A stretch of 64,000 bases of DNA from Solicola gregarius (GCF_025790165.1 NZ_CP094970.1:3224001-3288000); one strand, 5' to 3'. Shown: positions 34,161 to 47,317, counted from the first letter of the stretch. Notes: generated from the letters alone by a model not told the origin. Numbers and translations: made by a program.

Positions 34161-36698
34161 ATGCAACGTCGCATATCTCCGCGCCCGTCCCGGCGCCGCT
34201 CCGTCGGTCGCCGGCTCGGCGTCACCGCCGCATTCGTCGCGCTCGTGGTCGCGCCGCTGTCGTACGCGTCGGCGAACCCGCCCGCCCCCGACGACGACCT
34301 GTGGTCGCCCGTCGACGCCCGACCGCTGGTATCCGACGACCTGACCCCGCGGGTGGAGCCGACCGAGTACGAGGCGTTCACCCTCGACGGTGACGCGATG
34401 GAGGCCCAGCTCGACGCGGCGCCGTCGGCCCGCAGCGGGTCCGGCCAGATCGTGTCTGTGCCGGCGCCCAACGGTGAGCTCGTGGACTTCGCGATCGCCG
34501 AGTCGCCGGTGCTGCAGTCCCGACTCGCCGCGAAGCATCCCGAGATCCGGACGTACGCCGGTCGCGGGGTCACCGACCCGTCGGCGACGATCCGGCTCGA
34601 CCTGACACCGACGGGGTTCCACGCCTCCGTACGCGGCGCTTCGAACCAGGGCGCCTGGTACGTCGACCCGGCGTACAACAAGCCGGTTACGGGCAAGGCG
34701 AGCAACCTGTACCTCAGCTACCTGGGATCCGACCTACCCAAACCCGACGACGGCTTCTCCGAGACCGACGTCGAGGGTGTCGCGCAGCGGCTCGCTCCCG
34801 CACCGCGCAGTCGGGCCGCCGGCGAGGTCGAGATGCGCACGTACCGGCTCGCGTTGGTCAACGACCCGTCGTACGCCCGCTACTTCGGCACCGAGAACGT
34901 CCTTGCCGAGAAGACGACGCTGATCAACCGCGTCAACCACGTCTACAACGACGACCTCGCCATCCGGCTCGTGCTCGCCAACGGCTCCGACAAGCTGAAC
35001 CTCGACACGATGGCGAAGGCGACCAAGCCCAACGGTCCCTGTGGGTCGCAGCGGTGCTTCCACCCGGTCGATCTGGAGACCTGTGGCGGTGGCACGCTCG
35101 ATCGCAACGGTGTCGTCATCGGTCAGCTGATCGGCGCGCGCAACTACGACGTCGGCCATATCGCGCTCGGGGTGAGCGGCGGCGGCGTCGCCGGCCTCGG
35201 AGTCGTCGGCGGCCCGGGCAAGGCCGTCGGATGCACCGGTCTGCCGACGCCCGAAGGCGACTACTACGCGGTCGACTACGTCGCACACGAGATGGGGCAC
35301 CAGTTCGGCGGCAACCACACGTTCGACGGCGCCAACGGCGCATGCTCCGGCGGCAACCGCAACCCCGGCACGTCGGTCGAGCCGGGCAGCGGCTCGTCGG
35401 TGATGGCGTACGCGGGCATCTGCGGCGGCGACGATCTCCAGCCGCACTCCGACCCGTACTTCTCGCAGCGCTCCATCCAGGAGGCGACCGCGTACGTGTC
35501 GAGCAAACGCCGCAAGCTGAGCGAGATCCAGACCGTCTCGCTCCGCGACTTCGACGCGGCAGACGATGCGTTCAAGCTCCGCACGAGCGAGGGTACGACC
35601 GCGAAGATCAAGCATGGTAAGGGCTTCACGGTCGCGAAGGTCCAGGCCGCGCTGACGAAGAAGCTGGGTGCCAAGTCGGTGAAGGTCACCGGCTGGGGCG
35701 ACGGTCTCGTCAAGTTCGGTGATAAGGGCTTCTCGGTCGTGTTCCAGGGCAGCCGGGCCGGGAAGAACCAGCAGGAGCTGGAGGTCGTCCCAACGGGTGG
35801 CGACGTCTCCGGTCTCGTCGGGGAGACGCAGCACGGTGGTCCGAACGGCAACCACGGTGCCGTGAGCGCGACCGGCAACGACGCCCCGAGCGTCGACGCG
35901 CCTGCGGACAAGCGGCTTCCGGTGCAGACACCGTTCACGCTGGAGGCATCCGGTTCCGACGATCAGGACGCGCTCACGTACTCGTGGGAGCAGAACGACC
36001 GCGGCAAGGCGAGTGGCGTGGCGCTCTTCAAGCCGAAGAAGCTGGCGGGTCCGCTGTTCCGGATCTTCGGCAGGTACGCGAACGTGACGCCCGCCGGCAC
36101 TCTGCAGTACGAGTCGCCGGGCCAGAACCACACCAGCGACGACCCGACGCGTACGTTCCCCGATATCAAGCAGGTGCTCGCGGGCAATACGAACGCCGGG
36201 TCGGGCAAATGCGCAGAGTCGAAGGGGCGCCGCAAGACGGCGTGCTACTCCGAGTGGCTACCGACGGCCGACTTCGTGGGGCGCAAGGGTGACCGGAAAC
36301 TCCACTTCCGCGTCACCGCGCGCGACCACTTCGCCGAAGGCGGCGGCACCGCGCACGACGACGTGACGCTGACCGTCGCGCCGAAGGCCGGTCCGCTGTT
36401 CGTGACGTCGTTCGGGGAGCCCGGCGAGGCGGTACGCGGCACGCGTACGCAGCCGGTCGGCTGGCTGGTCAACGGTACGAACCGCCCGGCGTTGGCGCCT
36501 CGCGTACGAATCACGTTGTCGACCGACGGCGGCAAGACGTTCGACACGGTGCTCGCCGAGTCGACGAAGAACGACGGGACCGCGAACGTCACCTGGCCGA
36601 ACGTCGATACGAAGAACGCGCGGATCAAGGTCGAGGCGGTCGGCAACTACTTCTTCGCCGTCAACGGCGCGGACTTCGAGATCTCGGCCGTCCAGTAA
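34161..36698 (+). CDS. Secreted zinc metalloprotease (reprolysin-like, M12B-type)
   Basis: 845 aa with a signal peptide (about 12-38). A propeptide-like region (to about 225) precedes a metzincin catalytic domain starting MRTYRLALVNDPSYARYFG. The zinc motif HEMGHQFGGNH gives His376, His380 and His386 with catalytic Glu377, and SSVMAYAGIC is the Met-turn. C-terminal beta domains (about 560-845; PSVDAPADKRLPVQTPFTLE onwards) look like Ig-like or PKD-type modules seen in bacterial reprolysin-like enzymes. It should be exported and degrade extracellular protein. GAGGGG lies upstream of ATG 34161. A hairpin GAGCGGCCG-cctc-CGGCCGCTC precedes the Shine-Dalgarno site and could tune translation. Confidence 0.92.
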   Translation: MQRRISPRPSRRRSVGRRLGVTAAFVALVVAPLSYASANPPAPDDDLWSPVDARPLVSDDLTPRVEPTEYEAFTLDGDAMEAQLDAAPSARSGSGQIVSVPAPNGELVDFAIAESPVLQSRLAAKHPEIRTYAGRGVTDPSATIRLDLTPTGFHASVRGASNQGAWYVDPAYNKPVTGKASNLYLSYLGSDLPKPDDGFSETDVEGVAQRLAPAPRSRAAGEVEMRTYRLALVNDPSYARYFGTENVLAEKTTLINRVNHVYNDDLAIRLVLANGSDKLNLDTMAKATKPNGPCGSQRCFHPVDLETCGGGTLDRNGVVIGQLIGARNYDVGHIALGVSGGGVAGLGVVGGPGKAVGCTGLPTPEGDYYAVDYVAHEMGHQFGGNHTFDGANGACSGGNRNPGTSVEPGSGSSVMAYAGICGGDDLQPHSDPYFSQRSIQEATAYVSSKRRKLSEIQTVSLRDFDAADDAFKLRTSEGTTAKIKHGKGFTVAKVQAALTKKLGAKSVKVTGWGDGLVKFGDKGFSVVFQGSRAGKNQQELEVVPTGGDVSGLVGETQHGGPNGNHGAVSATGNDAPSVDAPADKRLPVQTPFTLEASGSDDQDALTYSWEQNDRGKASGVALFKPKKLAGPLFRIFGRYANVTPAGTLQYESPGQNHTSDDPTRTFPDIKQVLAGNTNAGSGKCAESKGRRKTACYSEWLPTADFVGRKGDRKLHFRVTARDHFAEGGGTAHDDVTLTVAPKAGPLFVTSFGEPGEAVRGTRTQPVGWLVNGTNRPALAPRVRITLSTDGGKTFDTVLAESTKNDGTANVTWPNVDTKNARIKVEAVGNYFFAVNGADFEISAVQ

Positions 36699-36705
36699 TC
36701 ACGCT

Positions 36706-36861
36706 GAGGAGAGGATTCCGGCCCGGCGACGAGAGACTTCTGGCCGTACTGCGGGCCGGGATTCTCTCCTCACCGGGCCGGGATTCTCTCCTCACCGGGC
36801 CGGGATCCTCTCCTCACCGGGCCGGGATCCTCTCCTCACCGGGCCGGGATCCACTCCTCAC
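36706..36861. repeat. Terminator-like hairpin with its right arm amplified into five tandem 22-nt copies
   Basis: Five direct copies of a 22-base unit run from 36752 to 36861 (units start 36752, 36774, 36796, 36818, 36840; each begins CGGGCCGGGAT and ends CTCCTCAC). A single inverted half, GAGGAGAGGATTCCGGCCCG at 36706-36725, is complementary to every unit and best to the third and fourth (one mismatch in 21). So a convergent-gene hairpin exists whose right arm has expanded. It lies between the metalloprotease stop and the convergent LCP gene stop. Confidence 0.85.
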
Positions 36862-36868
36862 CGTGGTC

Positions 36869-38149
36869 TCAGAAGCCCTTGGGGAGGCCGGTCTCGGTGC
36901 AGATGTCGTCGCCGATGGACTCGGTGTCGTCGTCGGCGATCAGCTCGAACAGCTTCTTCGAGCGCTCCTCGTCCCACGTATTTGCGTCGGCGCCGGTGAT
37001 CGGGACGGTGCAGTTCAGCCCGTCACCACTCATCGCGCCGCCGAGCGACCAGGCGAACCGGCCGAGCGAGATCGGGCCGACGTTCTTGCCGATGGTCAGC
37101 GAGTCGGCGGCGCTGGACGAGAGCTTGAAGTAGCGCACGGGATTCAGGAACGTCCACGGCGACTTCGCCTTGTCGGAGATGTTGCCGAGCACCTGGCGCT
37201 GATTCTGTACCCGTTGCAGATCGGACGTGGCGAATGCCTTACGTACCCGGGAGAACGCGAGCGCGTCGGCACCATCGACGTCCTGGCACCCCTTCTCGAA
37301 GTGCGCGCCGGAGTCCTTGTCGTCGATCTTCTGATCGGTGCAGATCTCGATCCCGCCGAGGGCGTCGACGATGTCGGCGAACCCGCCGAAGCCGATCTCG
37401 ACGTAGTCGTCGACGCGGATGCCGGTGTTCTGTTCGATCGTCTCGACGAGCTTGTCGGCGCCGCCGATGGCGTACGCCCCGTTGATCTGCTGCTCGCCCT
37501 CGCCCGGAACGTCGACCATCGAGTCACGCGGGATCGAGATCAGCGCGGTGGGTCCGGAACCGACGTGCATCAGCAGCATCGTGTCGGTGCGCTGACCGCC
37601 GACGCTTCCGGTGCTGAGGTCCTTCTTCTCCTCATCGCTGAGACCTTCGCGGCTGTCGGACCCGACCAGCAGGTACGTGGTGCCCGGCTGGTCACCGGGA
37701 CGGTCGCCGTCGGGCTCGGCGTCGACCTTCTCGATCTTCGACCAGGCCCACAAGGGCACGGCGATCATGAACACGATCCACACCAGGACGACGATCAGGA
37801 TGATGTTGCGGACCGGATGTTTCCACCGCCGCGGCGGCTTCGGCGGGCGCTCCCGCGGCGGCTGCTGCGCGTCGCCCGATCCGGGAGGCGGGAGGTTCGG
37901 CGGCGGTAGCGGCTCGGTGCCGCCCGCGGGAGGTTGCTGGGGGTACTGCTGCTGCGCGCCCATCGCCTGGGTGGCGTCACCACCGGGTGGCTGAGCCGGT
38001 GGCTGCGACCCCGGAGCATCCACGGCCTGGGTCGCGTCAGGGTCCGGCGGCCGCTGCGGCTGGCCGGACGGCTGCTGTGATTGGCCGTCGTACAACCAGC
38101 TGTAGGCGTCGTCGGACGACGATCCGTCCGAGTTGGGGCGTTCAGGCAT
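36869..38149 (-). CDS. LCP (LytR-CpsA-Psr) family cell-wall polymer ligase
   Basis: 426 aa. A long Pro/Gln-rich cytoplasmic tail (residues 1-115) is followed by one transmembrane helix (NIILIVVLVWIVFMIAVPLW) and the extracellular LCP domain: TTYLLVGSDSREGLS, GGQRTDTMLLMHV, LISIPRDSMVDVPG (the catalytic Arg/Asp region) and GGFADIVDALGGIEI. LCP enzymes move undecaprenyl-linked glycopolymers onto peptidoglycan. Next to the galactan genes, it is the likely ligase for that polymer. It is divergent from a second LCP gene. The ATG at 38149 (MPERPNSDG) is taken as start; upstream codons add nothing conserved. Confidence 0.92.
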   Translation of the reverse strand: MPERPNSDGSSSDDAYSWLYDGQSQQPSGQPQRPPDPDATQAVDAPGSQPPAQPPGGDATQAMGAQQQYPQQPPAGGTEPLPPPNLPPPGSGDAQQPPRERPPKPPRRWKHPVRNIILIVVLVWIVFMIAVPLWAWSKIEKVDAEPDGDRPGDQPGTTYLLVGSDSREGLSDEEKKDLSTGSVGGQRTDTMLLMHVGSGPTALISIPRDSMVDVPGEGEQQINGAYAIGGADKLVETIEQNTGIRVDDYVEIGFGGFADIVDALGGIEICTDQKIDDKDSGAHFEKGCQDVDGADALAFSRVRKAFATSDLQRVQNQRQVLGNISDKAKSPWTFLNPVRYFKLSSSAADSLTIGKNVGPISLGRFAWSLGGAMSGDGLNCTVPITGADANTWDEERSKKLFELIADDDTESIGDDICTETGLPKGF

Positions 38150-38272
38150 GACCGTGACGGTACCGGAACGAGCAAGTGTTATGGCGCACGGCGCGGCGTG
38201 CCGACCCGGTTCCACCGGTCAACTGTGCTTAACCTTTTTGGCAACTCGTGTCTTCCCCAACGAGAGGAATCG

Positions 38273-39685
38273 ATGACTCTCGACCCCACACGAGTCGGCG
38301 ACACCGTACGCGCGCGTGTCGATACCGACTCTGCCCGCATTCGGTTCCGCCGCGCCGTCGGCCTGGTGCTGATGACCTTGGTGCTGCCCGGGTCGGCTCA
38401 GCTGGTGGCCGGCAATCGCAGGATCGGTCGGATCGCACTGTGGACGTCGGCAGTGGTGTTCGTCACTGCGGGGGCGTTCCTCGTCGCGACGTGGCGCGAC
38501 CGTGGGGTCGGCCTGTCGCTGCTCACCAACACCGAAGTGCTGTACGTCGTACGCGGTGTACTCGTCGTACTCGCGATCGGTTGGGCGGCGTTGTTCGTCA
38601 ACGCCTGGCTGCTCGGCTATCCGCCCGATCTGCGCCGTGGGCAGCGCCTCGCGATGGTCGGGGTCAGCTCGTCACTGTGCATCGTCACCGCCGGTACGCT
38701 CCTCGCCGCCGCGCACATCGTCGCGGTGCAGCGCGACTTCATCACCCACGTCTTCGGCAGCACGGCGGTTTCCGAGCCCGAGAAGGGTCGCTACAACGTG
38801 CTGCTGCTCGGCGGCGACTCCGGATCCGACCGGGTCGGCCTGCGCCCGGACTCGCTCACCGTCGCAAGCATCGACGCGGAGACCGGACGTACGGTCCTCG
38901 TCTCGCTGCCGCGAAACCTCGAGCATGCGCCCTTTCCGGACGGTACGGCGATGGACAAGCGCTTCCCGCACGGCTTCAACCGCGACGGTGGCTACCTGAA
39001 CAGCATCAACACCTGGGCCACGGAGCACGAGGAGCTCTTCGGCGACTCCGACAACCCCGGCATCGAGGCGACGAAGCAGGCGGTCGAGGCGACGACCGGA
39101 CTGAAGATCAACTACTACGCGATGGTCAACCTGCAGGGCTTCCAAGACCTCGTCGACGCGGTCGGCGGACTCACCGTCGACGTGCCCGAGGAGCTCCCGA
39201 TCGGCGGTGTCGGTGGGCCCGTCACCGGCCACATCCAGCCCGGCAAGCAGGAGCTGGACGGGTTCCATGCGCTCTGGTTCGCGCGCAGCCGCGCGACGTC
39301 CGACGACTACTCCCGGATGGCCCGGCAGAAGTGTGTGATGAGCGCCATGCTCGACCAGCTCAGCCCGCAGAAGGTGCTGACGAATGTCGATGACATCGCC
39401 GACTCGAGCAAACGGCTGCTGAGCACCGACGTTCCGGGCAAGGATCTCGACACGTTCGTCGACCTTGCCTTGAAGGCGAAGGGGCAGAAGATGTCGACCG
39501 TCTCGGTCGTACCGCCGAAGATCGACACCTCGGATCCGGACTTCGGCGAGATACGCAGTATGGTCGACCAGGCGATCGACAAGGCCGAAGGAAAGGCCGA
39601 CTCGGGCGATCGTGAGAAGGGCAAGAACTCCGGCGACCCGCAGTACAAGGCCAACGAGGCCAACGACCTGTCGTCGGTCTGCTGA
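38273..39685 (+). CDS. LCP family cell-wall polymer ligase, three-helix type
   Basis: 470 aa. Three to four N-terminal membrane helices (about 22-135) are followed by the LCP domain: YNVLLLGGDSGSDRVGLRPD, TVLVSLPRNLEHAPF, INYYAMVNLQGFQDLVDAVG and HALWFARSRATSDDYSRMAR. It differs from the neighbouring LCP protein in its multi-helix membrane part, which is the LytR/Cps2A-like layout. The start ATG 38273 follows GAGAGGA by 5 bases. It opens the rightward galactan gene series, being 26 bases before the first glycosyltransferase gene. Confidence 0.92.
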   Translation: MTLDPTRVGDTVRARVDTDSARIRFRRAVGLVLMTLVLPGSAQLVAGNRRIGRIALWTSAVVFVTAGAFLVATWRDRGVGLSLLTNTEVLYVVRGVLVVLAIGWAALFVNAWLLGYPPDLRRGQRLAMVGVSSSLCIVTAGTLLAAAHIVAVQRDFITHVFGSTAVSEPEKGRYNVLLLGGDSGSDRVGLRPDSLTVASIDAETGRTVLVSLPRNLEHAPFPDGTAMDKRFPHGFNRDGGYLNSINTWATEHEELFGDSDNPGIEATKQAVEATTGLKINYYAMVNLQGFQDLVDAVGGLTVDVPEELPIGGVGGPVTGHIQPGKQELDGFHALWFARSRATSDDYSRMARQKCVMSAMLDQLSPQKVLTNVDDIADSSKRLLSTDVPGKDLDTFVDLALKAKGQKMSTVSVVPPKIDTSDPDFGEIRSMVDQAIDKAEGKADSGDREKGKNSGDPQYKANEANDLSSVC

Positions 39686-39711
39686 GGTCTGCGTCCCGGA
39701 GGGTCGAGCGG

Positions 39712-40677
39712 ATGAGTACGCGCGTCGTCGCGGTCGTCGTCACCTGGAACCGGCGCGACCTGCTGGTCGAGGCGCTCGACGCGCTCCGGAAGCAGTCGGC
39801 CCCGGTCAGCGCGCTCGTCGTCGTCGACAACGCCTCGACCGACGAAACGCCGGCCACCCTGCGCACGTACGACGATCTCGACGTCGTCACGCTCGCCGAG
39901 AACACCGGGGGAGCGGGCGGGTTCGCGGCCGGCATCGAACGGGCGCTCGATGCTCATGCTCCCGACCTGATCTGGCTGATGGATGACGACACGGTCGCCA
40001 CCCCGACCGCGTCGGAGCGGCTGCTCGACGTGTACGCGAGCGCCGACCCGACGCCGGTGGTGCTCGCGAGCCGCGTCGTGTGGACCGACGGCCGCGACCA
40101 CCCCATGAACACCCCGCGCCGTAAGCCGCGGGCGAGCGCGGACGAGGTACGCCGCGCGGCGGCCGTCGACGCGATCCCGGTGCGCTCGGCGTCGTTCGTC
40201 TCGATCATGTGCGACGCCGACACGGTCCGTGAGCGCGGGCTGCCGATCGCCGACTACTTCCTGTGGAACGACGACTTCGAGTACTCAACCCGGCTGCTGC
40301 GCGGGCGTACCGGCCTGTACTGCCCGGACAGCGTGGTCGTGCACAAGACCAAGGCGTTCGGGTCGACCGACGCCGACCCGGGCTCGCGCTTCTACTACGA
40401 GGTGCGCAACAAGACCTGGCTGTTCACCCGCAGCCGGGGCCTCGCGCCGCTGGAGAAGGCGGTCTACGGCGGGTCGACCGCACGCCGGTGGATACGCACG
40501 ATCGCCGCCTCGAGCGACCGACGGACCCTGTGGAGGGGACTGGGCCGCGGGCTGCGCGACGGGATACGCTCCGGTCCGCGAAGCAACGAAGTCGTGCTCC
40601 GAAACGTCCGCACGACAGACGGATCCAACGGAAACGACCGCCTGCCCCCGACCGACGGAGACTTCCCGACCTCATGA
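39712..40677 (+). CDS. GT2 glycosyltransferase, GlfT1-like (galactan initiation)
   Basis: 321-aa GT-A fold glycosyltransferase: VVAVVVTWNRRDLLVEALDA (nucleotide end), VVDNASTDET, the metal site LIWLMDDDT, and FLWNDDFEYSTRLLRGR carrying the likely catalytic Asp/Glu. Length and the W-N-D-D-F-E-Y motif fit mycobacterial GlfT1 (Rv3782), which adds the first galactofuranose residues to the lipid-linked primer. GGAGGG lies 11 bases upstream. The end overlaps the next glycosyltransferase as ATGA. A rhamnosyl- or other sugar transferase role cannot be excluded. Confidence 0.85.
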   Translation: MSTRVVAVVVTWNRRDLLVEALDALRKQSAPVSALVVVDNASTDETPATLRTYDDLDVVTLAENTGGAGGFAAGIERALDAHAPDLIWLMDDDTVATPTASERLLDVYASADPTPVVLASRVVWTDGRDHPMNTPRRKPRASADEVRRAAAVDAIPVRSASFVSIMCDADTVRERGLPIADYFLWNDDFEYSTRLLRGRTGLYCPDSVVVHKTKAFGSTDADPGSRFYYEVRNKTWLFTRSRGLAPLEKAVYGGSTARRWIRTIAASSDRRTLWRGLGRGLRDGIRSGPRSNEVVLRNVRTTDGSNGNDRLPPTDGDFPTS

Positions 40678-41552
40678 GTCCCGTGCCCTTCTCGTTGCTG
40701 CTCCCCGTGTACGGCGGCGACGACCCGAGATTCCTGCGCACGGCCTTCACCAGCGCGGTCAACGAGCAGAGCCGGCCGCCCAACGACGTCGTCCTCATCC
40801 AGGACGGCCCGGTCGGCTCGCAGCTCGCCGCAGAGATCGTGCGCATCGTCGCCGACAGCCCGGTGCCCGTGAAGCACATCCCGCTGGTCGAGAACGTCGG
40901 CCTCGGCCCCGCGCTCGACCGCGGCCTCGACGCCTGCGGCCACGGCGTCGTGGCGCGGATGGACGCCGACGACATCTGCGTGCCGCATCGGTTCGCGACG
41001 CAGCTCCCCTTGATCGAGGCCGGCGCCGACATCGTCGGGTCGGGTCTGATGGAGTTCGTCGACGACGTCGACCACGTGGTGGAGACCCGCGTACCACCCA
41101 TCGGCGAAGAGCAGATCCGCGCGACCGCGCGGTTCCGCGACCCGTTCAACCATCCGACCGTCGTCTACCGTCGCGACGCCGTGCTCGCAGCGGGCGGTTA
41201 TCAGGACATGCCGCTGATGGAGGACTACCTGCTGTTCGCGCGCATGCTGTCGAACGGCGCGATGCCCGTCAACGTGGTCGAGCCGCTCGTCTACTACCGT
41301 GTCGGGGCCGGTGCGTACGCCCGGCGCGGTGGCGTGGAGCAGCTTCGGGCCGAGCTGGAGCTGCAGCGCAGGTTCCGGGCCGAGCGCATCACGACCCGTT
41401 CCGAATACGTCCGCAACGTGGTCGTACGCGGCGGGTACCGGCTCGTTCCGGAGCGGATGCGGCGGGCGGCGTACCGACGCATCATCGCTCGCGGTGGTGG
41501 GCAGCGATCCGGCGATGCGACGAGCCGGCCGGACGATTCGGCTCCGGCGTGA
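40674..41552 (+). CDS. GT2 family glycosyltransferase
   Basis: 292-aa GT-A protein: FSLLLPVYGGDDPRFLRTAF (start of the fold), VVLIQDGPVG, the donor-site ARMDADDICVPHRF (D-x-D), and the acceptor region GGYQDMPLMEDYLLFARML with the catalytic E-D-Y. It resembles beta-1,3-glycosyltransferases of capsule and wall polymer loci, so a linkage-unit or side-chain sugar is likely. No signal for membrane insertion. It is translationally coupled to the upstream GT by an ATGA overlap. Confidence 0.87.
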   Translation: MSPVPFSLLLPVYGGDDPRFLRTAFTSAVNEQSRPPNDVVLIQDGPVGSQLAAEIVRIVADSPVPVKHIPLVENVGLGPALDRGLDACGHGVVARMDADDICVPHRFATQLPLIEAGADIVGSGLMEFVDDVDHVVETRVPPIGEEQIRATARFRDPFNHPTVVYRRDAVLAAGGYQDMPLMEDYLLFARMLSNGAMPVNVVEPLVYYRVGAGAYARRGGVEQLRAELELQRRFRAERITTRSEYVRNVVVRGGYRLVPERMRRAAYRRIIARGGGQRSGDATSRPDDSAPA

Positions 41553-41564
41553 TCGGATCGTTAG

Positions 41565-44889
<3,325 letters not shown>

Positions 44890-44893
<4 letters not shown>

Positions 44894-45774
44894 CGATGGC
44901 GCCTGAGCGCGCGGACGACCATCCGCACGGTCCGTTACGACCTCCTGGCGAGGCGAGCGGCCTTCTCGGGGTTTTCCGCCGGCGCTACCTGCTGAAGCTG
45001 CTCGTCCAGAAGGAGCTGAAGAACCGCTACCAGGTCAGCCTGCTCGGGCTGCTCTGGAGCTACATCAAGCCGGGCTTCCGGTTCGTGATGTACCTCGTCG
45101 TGATCGGCGTCGGCCTGAAGATGGGTCGGGAGGTCGAGAACTTCCCGCTGCACATCCTGTGCGGGCTGATCATCGTGCACATGGCGACCGAGTCGATGAA
45201 CTCCGGCACGAAGTCGATCACCAGCAACCGCCAGCTCGTGAGCAAGATGAACGTACCGCGCGAGATGCTGCCGATGACGTCGCTGCTGGTCTCGTCGTAC
45301 CACACCCTTCCGCAGTACGTGATCCTGATCATCGCCTGCATCTTCACCGGCTGGACCGTTTCCGTGACGGGCACCGTCGCGGTGCTGCTCGGATTCGCGA
45401 TCATCTGGCTCTTCGGGCTCGCGTACTCGATGATCGCGGGCGCTCTGAACGTCGTGTACCGCGACTTCAACAACTTCTCCCAGACGCTGTCTCAGATGGT
45501 CATGTGGTTCACGCCGATGATCTACGCGTGGACCCACGTCACCGAGCTCGGCCCGGCCGTGAGCGTGCCGTACCAGTTCAACCCGATCGCGATGTCGGTG
45601 ATGCTGACCCAGCGCGGATTCTGGTACGAGACGATCGAGGACCGTCCCCCTGGCACGTTGCCCGACGACCTGTTGCTCAAGGGCGGCATCATGCTCGTCG
45701 CGATGGTCGTCCTCGTCGTCATCGCCCAGCGGGTGTTCGCGCGCCTCGAGGGCCGATTCGCGGAGTACATGTGA
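44890..45774 (+). CDS. wzm: Polysaccharide ABC exporter permease (Wzm/RfbA type)
   Basis: 294 aa with six membrane helices of the ABC-2 class. The amphipathic start RYLLKLLVQKELKNRYQVSL followed by LLGLLWSYIKPGFRFVMYLV is typical of O-antigen/galactan exporters such as Rv3783. It overlaps the GlfT2 gene by 4 bases and the ATPase gene by one, so the exporter is made with the polymerase. Function: flip the lipid-linked galactan to the outer face for LCP ligation. Confidence 0.92.
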
Positions 45775-46535
45775 TGGCACAGTCGGTGGTCGTCGACCAG
45801 GTTTCGAAGAAGTTCAGCCTGCACAACGCGCGTACGCTCAAGCAGCGATTCGTCGCGGCGCGCAAGGGCGTCGCGATCAACGAGTCGTTCATGGCGATCG
45901 ACGACGTGTCGTTCGACGTGCAGGAGGGCCAGTCGATCGGCCTGATGGGCCTCAACGGCTCCGGCAAGTCGACGATGCTGCGGCTCATCAACGGGGTGCT
46001 CCGCCCCGACTCGGGTGAGGTGCTCGTACGCGGGCGCGTTGCCGGGCTGATCGAGATCTCGGCCGGGTTCCAGAAGCAGCTGTCGGGGCGGGAGAACATC
46101 TACCTCAACGCTGCACTCAACGGCATGAGCGAGGCGGAGACGAAGGGGAAGTTCGACGAGATCCTCGACTTCGCGCAGATCGACAAGTTCCTCGACACGC
46201 CTGTGCAGCACTACTCGTCGGGGATGAAGGCGCGACTCGGCTTCGCGGTCGCGATCGCCGCAGACTCCGACGTGTTCATCATCGACGAGGTGCTGGCCGT
46301 CGGCGACCCGCCGTTCAAGAAGAAGTGCATGAAGCGCATCCACGAGATCCGGAGCGAGGGCCGGACCGTGTTGTTCGTGAGCCACAACACCAACCAGGTA
46401 CGTAAGCTGTGCGATCGCGCGATCGTGCTCGAACGCGGTCGGCTGGTCTTCGACGGTTCGGTCGACGAGGCCGCGAAGCGCCTGCACTACGACGCCGACG
46501 ACGACCTCGACCCCGACGGCTCCGCCGACTTCTGA
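45774..46535 (+). CDS. wzt: Polysaccharide ABC exporter ATPase (Wzt/RfbE type)
   Basis: 253-aa ATP-binding subunit: Walker A GLNGSGKST (residues 59-67), the polysaccharide-exporter mark AGFQKQLSGRENIYLNAALN, ABC signature YSSGMKARLGFAVAIAADSD, Walker B VFIIDEVLAVGD and the H-loop LFVSHNTNQV. There is no C-terminal carbohydrate-binding domain of the E. coli O9a Wzt kind, so it resembles Rv3781. Start ATG 45774 inside the TGATG junction with wzm (GTG 45771 is an alternative). The stop is only 4 bases from the convergent gene. Confidence 0.94.
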   Translation: MAQSVVVDQVSKKFSLHNARTLKQRFVAARKGVAINESFMAIDDVSFDVQEGQSIGLMGLNGSGKSTMLRLINGVLRPDSGEVLVRGRVAGLIEISAGFQKQLSGRENIYLNAALNGMSEAETKGKFDEILDFAQIDKFLDTPVQHYSSGMKARLGFAVAIAADSDVFIIDEVLAVGDPPFKKKCMKRIHEIRSEGRTVLFVSHNTNQVRKLCDRAIVLERGRLVFDGSVDEAAKRLHYDADDDLDPDGSADF

Positions 46536-46539
46536 ACGC

Positions 46540-47280
46540 TCAGCGTCCGTGGAGCGCGTCGACGACGGTGACGTGCTCGTCGGTCTTCAGGGCGTCCAGC
46601 CGGTCGTCACGCGGGTGCGCAACGAGGACGACCGAACCGTCGGCGGCCAGCGCACCGAGCAGGATCTCGACGGTGTCGGCGTCGGCCGTCGGGCCGCCGG
46701 TGAGTACGCGGGGCGGTGCCGTCGCGCGCCATCCGGCGGCGCGGCGTTCGGCCGCCGCGACACAGTCGTCGTGGTTCCACTCGTCGCCGGAGACGACCAC
46801 CGCGGCGGTCTGCTTGCCCGGCGGGTCGTACGCGGCGAAGTGGTCGCCGTGGCCGAGCACCTCGGCGTTGTAGTCGATCACGCCCGGCGGGAGCGGACCC
46901 GCGAACCGTGCGCCGAGCGGGCGCAATGAGAGCGCAACCACCTCGTCGGCGGACGGCAGCGTGGCGTCCAGCGCCTCTGGGCCGACGACCGCGACGTCGT
47001 ACGCGGTGTCGGTCGGGCTCAGGTGGACGACACACCCGACCTCCCACGCGGCCAGCATCCATACGGCGCGCTCCCAGTGCGGCGGCAGGTCGATCGCAAC
47101 CGTCGACGCGGGGCCGGCGGCGAGGGAGTCTTGCAGCATGTTCGCCGTCTTCGCCACCCAGTTGGCCGTGGTCGCTCGGCTCAGCTCGACACGTTCGCCC
47201 GTTGCGAGGTCGTAGAACGTCAGCAGGGGCCGGGCGGGATCGCGCGCGACCGCATCGGCGAGGAGGTTCGGGATGGTCAC
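46540..47280 (-). CDS. TIGR03089 family protein (adenylating-enzyme N-terminal-like)
   Basis: 246 aa. Begins IPNLLADAVARDPARPLLTF and YDLATGERVELSRATTANWV, like the first part of acyl/aryl-CoA ligases, but it stops before the AMP-binding core and lacks its P-loop T-S-G-T-T-G-x-P-K, so it is not a working ligase. Length and composition fit the actinobacterial TIGR03089 family, usually found beside LCP or sugar nucleotidyltransferase genes as here. Role unknown. Confidence 0.82.
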   Translation of the reverse strand: MTIPNLLADAVARDPARPLLTFYDLATGERVELSRATTANWVAKTANMLQDSLAAGPASTVAIDLPPHWERAVWMLAAWEVGCVVHLSPTDTAYDVAVVGPEALDATLPSADEVVALSLRPLGARFAGPLPPGVIDYNAEVLGHGDHFAAYDPPGKQTAAVVVSGDEWNHDDCVAAAERRAAGWRATAPPRVLTGGPTADADTVEILLGALAADGSVVLVAHPRDDRLDALKTDEHVTVVDALHGR

Positions 47281-47317
47281 GTGGCCGAGCCTAGAGGTGG
47301 TCCCGTTCGTGTCCGCT

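Noticed and set aside
36752-36861. Regular 22-nt repeats as a possible CRISPR array
   Set aside because: Units are contiguous with no spacers and there are no cas genes.
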